64,000 nt of DNA. It comes from Phyto melanocephala. Lineage: Eukaryota > Arthropoda > Insecta > Diptera > Rhinophoridae. The DNA lies in assembly GCA_941918925.1 (NCBI GenBank), contig OW799233.1, forward strand, positions 41,144,473 through 41,208,472, read 5' to 3'. The stretch's first letter is position 1, and every line of letters begins with the position of its first letter. The notes under the pieces were generated by a model. The model saw only the letters and a list, made by a program, of their open reading frames with translations, was not told where the DNA came from and did no database searches. Positions 58,633 through 64,000 of the stretch are shown here, in pieces. The position numbers and the translations under genes were made by a program.

Positions 58633-60371
58633 ACAAGTAAGAGCACTATATTCGGCTGTGCCGAATCTTTTATACCCACCACCAATTTTGTGTACATTAA
58701 AAGTACAATATTTATAATTTTGTTAATCGCTATGGAATAATCTCTTTATAATAAAATATGTATCACTTTCTTTGTAGAGGGTGGTTAAATTTTAAGGGCC
58801 CCTGTTGAAGGTGAACCACACCTAGTCTTTAAATTTGTTTTCTGCATTTCACTTGACATTTCTCAATCTCAAACTGATCCGTGAAAAGATACGCAAATGA
58901 GCAACGCGCTAAAGTTATTCAGGTTTCTTATTAAAATGGGCGTTCAAATCAAAATGCATTTTGTGCACTTCGTAATACTTTTGATCAACATAATCGTTCA
59001 AATTCGTCCACAATCGGTAGAATTGTAAAAAATATTTAAATTTCTGCAAAACAGGTCTGTATAAAATGTTAGAAAATCTGTGAATGCCTTCTTAGTTCGT
59101 TGAATGGGAACCACTGCTGGTTTTTGCGATAGTGTGGCAAAAGAGCAGTCAAACTCAAATATTATCATTATAAAGAGAAATGATAATAATTTCTTAAATA
59201 ATTTAAGTTTTATTTAAAATCAACATCGACCCTTAAAATTTAACCACCATTTATAACTTCGATATGCTACTAAAATGCTTTTGTAAATGTAGTCTTTCAA
59301 TGAAAGTGGGCGTTAAAGTAGGCGTGTCAATAAAGTTTCTGCTAAGAAACACAACTTAGATATTTCAATATAGTCCTTTATTTTCCCAAAAACTTTGTCA
59401 ATAGAGAAATTACATGAATTTAAGATAAACCGTTATATGGGAGGTAGGCGTTAAAGTGGGCGTGTCACCTAAACTTTTTGGCACAACAATTACATTGATT
59501 AGAAGGATATACGTAGCAAATTTGATCATATACCTCTAATTTTGGCGGTTTTATGAGCTTTTAAATTTCATTAACGGTAGATAACGTGAAAAGTGGGCGT
59601 TATAGTAGGCGTGTCAAAGTTATTTTTGCGAATGAGTACAACATAGGTGTTTCAATATAGGCCTTTATTATTCCAAAATCTTTATTAATAGATAAATTAT
59701 ATGAATTTTAGGTAAAACGTTATATGGGAGGTGGGCGTAAAAGTGGGTGTGGCACATTGATTTTCCGTTACCAAAAAGGGTCTAACCAAAAAGCAAAGTG
59801 TGCAAAATATCAGAGTCGTACATCCAATTTTGTTGCTTTTATGACGTTTTTGTTTTTAAATATACCGAAAAATACACTGTGCGGTATAAATTTTCGTACA
59901 TTTTGATCGATAACTCCTTTCCTAATGCATAGATGTAAGCAATTTTTTGGAATATATATTATTTTGATTTGGTAAATATATATTCAAAGTTTAATGAGTC
60001 TACGTTAATGCGTTTGGACACAATTCCATTTTATTCGATGTTTGAAGGACATGGCTTTTTCGACCTACTCTTGCTTTTCGGGCTATAACTCTCTTCCTAA
60101 TATTCCGATTTAGCCCATTTTCAATACCAAACAAACCTTGTCTATGAGAAAGATTCTGGCTAAATTTGAGCCCCTTAGCTTTTTCGGTGCGACCTCTATT
60201 CAACAGACGGACAGACGGACAGATGGACGGACATAGCTAGATCGTCATCAAATCAAACCCTGATTCAGAATATATATACTTTATGGGGTCTAAAATGGAT
60301 ATTTCGATGTGTTACAAACGGAATGACAAAATGAATATACCCCCACCATTTTTTTGGTGGCGGGTATAAAA
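58633..60371 (+). mobile_element. Family A repeat, copy A4, complete, with nested MITE
   Basis: The head AACAAGTAAGAGCACTATAT and ATTCGGCTGTGCCGAAT are followed by TATACCCACCACC, several GTGGGCGTTAAAGTAGGCGT blocks, GTGCGGTATAAATTTTCGTA and a GACAGACGGACAGATGG run. Then come ATGGGGTCTAAAATGGATAT and the terminal hairpin with GGTGGCGGGTATAAAA. The best reference copy of the family in this window. The TA-inserting MITE occupies 58777-59251. Confidence 0.75.
58777..59251 (+). mobile_element. 475-bp deleted mariner-type element (TA-MITE), complete ends
   Basis: The ends AGGGTGGTTAAATTTTAAGG and CCTTAAAATTTAACCACC are inverted repeats flanked by TA (58775-58776 and 59252-59253). Inside, AAAGATACGCAAATGAGCAA, CACAATCGGTAGAATTG and AATATTTAAATTTC correspond to the 49-codon transposase start at 32710-32859, but here the ATG is GTG and a stop interrupts. 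It shares the deletion junction with the 32.6-kb copy. Confidence 0.75.
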
Positions 60372-61199
60372 ACAAATCTTGTACAGCCTTTATTCAGGGG
60401 AAGGGTTTACTTTGTAGTTCCATGTTTTTGGTCATCATAAATATTTTTCTCTGCCTTGGTGTTTCATCTGCTTTTTAAATTTTAATTTATGTAAACACTA
60501 TGTTGATTATATTTTGAATTATGACCATGTGCAACTTCTACAGTCAACAAAATAACTCCCCAATCTTTAAGGTAAAATGTTTGCATTCCTGCCAACTCTC
60601 AGCTACATGCAGCAACATAAGTTTGGCTTATTTTTTTTTTTTATATATTTACCACAATTTTTATTATCATCGTCATCTCAATGATGATCCACATGATGTC
60701 TCTATTATTTTTTGCAACAAAATTTTGAAAAAACAACTCTACGCAGGGTAGATGTGTTGCTTAACATACAAAGTACTGCTTCATTTGGTACGAATATCTT
60801 TGTATGTGCCTTATGTGTTCTTTTTTTTTACACATATGAAATGTTGTTGTTGTTTTTTTTTTTTTTGTTTCTTGTTTGATGATGATGTCGATTTTCCTTA
60901 TCTAAGTGACTGTAAATTAAAAAATTTCGTGCGTATAATTATAAGTTTATCAATGTGTTTAAGAAATATTAAAATTGTAAATAAAATATTTGTATATTTA
61001 AAGCAAAAATGTTTACTAAAATGTGTCATTAACAAATTAAAACTGATTTATGACAATTTTGGTGTTTCGAATGGTACTGAAAATTATAAGGATCTATAAG
61101 AGTTTAAATATGGGCATGTAATATCGTTGAAGGCGACTGACAGTTTTGCTTATGGGACAATAGCAAATTAATTTTCCAACACAAGTAGATAGAAATGGA
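60372..61199. other. AT-rich non-coding stretch
   Basis: Two T-rich frames (60521-60751 and 60752-61099) are not supported as genes. Nothing else seen. Confidence 0.4.
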
Positions 61200-61955
61200 A
61201 TTTCGTATTTAAGTCCAGTTTTTACGTTAGCAGTTTTTTAATCGTAACCAGATAAACCAGAAAGCTATATATTCGAAATTTCATTATCATTATTCTAATT
61301 TTGTCAGTTTTATGAGCTTTTGAGTTTCATTGATTTATTCATTGAAAAGTGAGCGTTGAAGAAAGCGTATCAAAGAAACAGCTATTAATGAACTCTACTT
61401 AGATATTTCAAAAGAGAGTCCTCTATTCTTTCAATGTCTTTGACCATAGATAAAATATATGACCTTAGGATACAGACTTATGTAGGAGGTGGGCTATAAA
61501 GTGTACGTGTCACCTTTATATTTTGGCATTACAATAACATTACTTCAGTTGCACTTTGAAATTTTATTAATAGTAATATAAGAGACTATTTTTTATTAAA
61601 CGAAATTAAATAATTTAAAGTGAATAAGACTCTGAAAATTTTTAAATTTTATCAAATTTCGAAAGTTTAGAGGAACAACTAAACCTGATGTTAAAATCTA
61701 TTCAAAACTTAAGTAGTAAATAAAAACATGTTAGTGACAATTACCTGAGAGATGATTTCGAATGATGATTACGAAAATTAATCGCTCTAAGTCAATGCGT
61801 TTAGACAAAATCGCTTTTTATTCGATGTAGGAAGGACAATTTTTGTTGACCTACTCTTGCATTTTCAGCTATAACTCTTTTCGTAATAAAACGATTTAGA
61901 CAATTTTTTAAAACCAAACAAACCTTGCGTATAAGAAATATTCTGGAAAATTTGA
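61200..61955 (+). mobile_element. Family A repeat fragment (A8), decayed
   Basis: TTTTATGAGCTTTTGAGTTT, AAAGTGAGCGTTGAAGAAAG, GGAGGTGGGCTATAAAGTG and GACCTACTCTTGCATTTTC match family A in order. Head and terminal hairpin are missing. Confidence 0.55.
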
Positions 61956-61985
61956 AAATTTAAATTTCGAAAAATTTTTAAAATC

Positions 61986-62440
61986 CCTTGGACCGCCAAT
62001 ATTTTCACGAATTTTTGTCCCCAATGTATAGGTCGCAATTCTGTATAGAATTTGACGAAATTTGGCATACGTCTATAAGTTGATCCAAGAAAGAGCTCGA
62101 CTAATTTTATTTCAAATATGTCGACTCCTAGGGGTACCTCCCTTGGACCACCAATTTTTTCACTTATTTTTCTTTTAAATGTATAGGCCGTAATCCTCAA
62201 TATAAACTAATCAAATTTGGCACACATCTATTAATTTATACAAGAATAGTTCTGTTGATTAAAGTTGAAATCCGTCTACTTTTAGTGGTACCTCCGTTCG
62301 ACCTCATTTTTTGCAATTTTCAATGGAATTCGATCAAATTTAGGAAATGTCTATAAGTTGATCTAAAAAAGAGTACTACATATTTTGGTTGAAATACGTC
62401 GACTCCTAGGGTACGTCCCTAAGCCTCCATTTTTCCATAA
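61986..62440 (+). repeat. Diverged tandem repeat, four units
   Basis: Units begin at about 61986, 62151, 62295 and 62416 (CCTTGGACCGCCAAT-like), each followed by a TTTGGCATACGTCTATAAGTTGATC-like segment and TCGACTCCTAGGGGTACCTC-like sequence. The spacing shrinks (165, 144, 121), so units carry deletions. They follow directly on family A fragment A8. Confidence 0.65.
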
Positions 62441-62613
62441 TCATGGTCATCAGCAAGTGATACTTCGAATATATCTAAAACAAGTTCATAATATTAAAAA
62501 TGAACTATTTTTAATTAATTTATATTTTAAAGATGTATTTACATACTTTCTAACCGAGTCGCATTATTCCGAATGAAATAAGATTTGATTTTGTGCGCTT
62601 CTCTTCAACGATC

Positions 62614-62799
62614 TTAAAAATTGCCATAAAACCGCTTTTGTAGTGCCTTTTTTACTATTTCAATTTCATCAATAGTAAGCACCGAATTTTCCTGTTTTAT
62701 AAAATTTGTTAACAAATCGACATTGCTACCACAATCAATAAGTTCCTGGCACAATTCACTGTATGACTCTATTAAATCGTTGCAAATTTTGTTTTCAAT
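62614..62799 (-). other. Stop-bounded 61-codon frame, possible exon or transposon scrap
   Basis: The minus strand reads IENKICNDLIESYSELCQEL, then IDCGSNVDLLTNFIKQENSV, then LTIDEIEIVKKALQKRFYGN and TAA at 62616-62614. Unlike neighbouring frames the composition is protein-like (mixed charged and hydrophobic, helical). It has no ATG; a TAG stands directly upstream, and CTTAG could serve as a weak splice acceptor. I do not recognise the family. Confidence 0.3.
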
Positions 62800-62804
62800 C
62801 TAAG

Positions 62805-63541
62805 CGATTTTCTTCTATACATTTTCTTTTATTCTTATTCACTTTTAAAAACAGCTGTCAACAATTTATTAACAAATGGTTGTTATAATTAATAACTCAA
62901 ATTTCTTAAAAGCGTTAAGTCACAAGGTATGTAAAACTTTTTTATTACAAATACTAGGGTGCAATATTCGTGACATTTTTTTTACTAAATATGTATTTTT
63001 TTAAAACGATTGACAAAATTTGGTGAATTTTTTTGACTAATTCGAAAGAAGAGCTTTTTATCTTTCATTTCTTTATGCTGTGAGCACAGAGGTAAACCGA
63101 GCTAACTGACCTTTTCCCCAACGAAATCAGCCAATGCTGAATTTTTAAGAACAATTTTGATGCACTCATATCTCCGAAACTATGTACGCAATGACTTTTT
63201 CTTTTCCTTTAAGTTAAACACAAGGCTTTGGATTATAAACAAAATCGACACTCAGATTTTTCCGCTCAAAACATATTCGATATATAGTTATCTGAATTTT
63301 AACAAAATGGCCATATATTTCCCTTTCACAACACTATATATATCTATATATATCTTAAAAGAGATGCAGATTTTTGTTTGCCAGACTCTTCTCTATAAAA
63401 TAACATCATTAGATTTTTTAAAATTAATAGTCAAAAAATGCCTTTTTTGCAGCAGGAATACCATAGTGTGACGTTTCGGCCATTTGTAGTATATCATGAT
63501 CTGTCATTTCATTAGTATTCAGTAGTGTTTACAATTTCATC
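62805..63541. other. AT-rich non-coding stretch
   Basis: No gene supported; the frame at 63157-63471 is AT-driven. A GTGACGTTTCGGCCATTTG stretch just before 63490 may be the eroded end of the mariner scrap that follows. Confidence 0.4.
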
Positions 63542-63610
63542 ATGGAGAGATGTACGCAAGAACAACGTTTACAAATTATTCAGTTTTATAATAATTACTT
63601 AGTTTTCTGA
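63542..63610 (+). pseudogene. Mariner-like transposase N-terminal scrap
   Basis: ATG opens MERCTQEQRLQIIQFYNNYL and stops after 22 codons. This is the conserved start of mariner-like transposases (MER..QEQR..I). Foreign sequence with a hammerhead-like motif follows immediately. Confidence 0.55.
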
Positions 63611-63780
63611 CGTTTTTTAATTTAGATATTAACTAAAATTATTTTAACTCGAGGTCCTTTAATTATTTAAATAATATCTTTAATTTATATTAATTCTTCC
63701 AATATTTCGCTACTCCGTTGTGTAGCATCGTCAGGAAATGTTTTCTAAAGTTTGTTATTTCAAATTTATTTTTTCGCACA
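63611..63780 (-). mobile_element. Probable Penelope-like fragment with hammerhead-like motif
   Basis: On the minus strand: CTGACGA (63734-63728), one unpaired T, GCTAC, an 8-base loop, GTAGC, then GAAAT (GAAA at 63708-63705). This is the same CUGANGA + N + 5-bp stem + GAAA architecture as at 33037-33065, with unrelated stem sequence. The Penelope label is an inference from the known occurrence of hammerheads in that group. Confidence 0.4.
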
Positions 63781-64000
63781 AAAAAGTCTTACAAAAATTA
63801 AACCATATATTGTTTTTAAAGAAATCATATCACTCTTATTTGAAAACCCTAAGATTTCCATAAAACATATTGCGGCTGTTAAAATTATCACTTAATTGTT
63901 AGCAGAGATCTTATCAAATTGCCAAGCAACACTTAAACACAAGAGATACAAAATACTGACAACCATTTAAGACATTTAAAAAAAAAAAATTGAAAAACAT

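Noticed and set aside
60752..61099. 115-codon hydrophobic frame
   Set aside because: A T-rich tract translated as phenylalanine/leucine runs; no family resemblance.

Overview
The window looks like a piece of a higher fly (brachyceran Diptera) genome. It is very AT-rich, has no bacterial-type gene layout, and is packed with eroded transposable elements of fly type: INE-1/DINE-1-like (Helentron-type) repeats, Tc1/mariner relics, LOA-type LINEs, Helitrons, one hAT element and several foldback MITEs. The species cannot be fixed from sequence alone. I see no convincing host protein-coding gene, rRNA, tRNA or CRISPR. The window could be intergenic or inside a very large intron.

Two short-repeat families dominate. 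Family A runs from a TATACCCACCACC-type start to a GGTGGCGGGTATAAAA hairpin end. Family B runs from TATACCCTTCAC to GTGAAGGGTATA and has an A/T-only core. Both begin with nearly the same ~45-bp head containing an ATTCGGC..GCCGAAT palindrome, and both carry the 'CCCATAAAGTATATA' and 'GTCCGTCTGTCCG' blocks known from INE-1. They act as landing pads for most other insertions here.

Layout: 1-5.2 kb, a decayed DUF7869-like coding relic, family A copies and two nested MITEs. 5.9-16.6 kb, family B copies, a family A copy interrupted by a pogo-like element that is itself interrupted by a LOA-type LINE end with a perfect 13-bp target duplication, and a 957-bp element with perfect 32-bp terminal repeats. 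17.5-22.5 kb, two internally deleted mariner-like elements with the same deletion, plus a foldback MITE. 24.9-28.8 kb, families A and B and a Helitron relic. 29-40 kb, a graveyard of mariner transposase pieces on both strands, a hammerhead-like motif, and the 5' half of a LOA-type LINE (intact ORF1, broken ORF2). 42.5 kb, a 619-bp non-autonomous hAT with an exact 8-bp target duplication. 50.2-51.1 kb, a non-autonomous Helitron with ~120-bp tandem units. 52.3-55.9 kb, a three-level nest: family B, then a Helitron with a helicase fragment, then an IS630-type transposon. 58.6-64 kb, a complete family A copy with a nested MITE, a tandem-repeat block, and a second hammerhead-like motif.

The most interesting items are the apparent inversion of the core between family B copies, the two hammerhead-like motifs (both beside mariner N-terminal fragments), the short-protein mariner derivatives, the precise nested insertions with empty sites visible elsewhere in the window, and the unclassified 957-bp terminal-repeat element.
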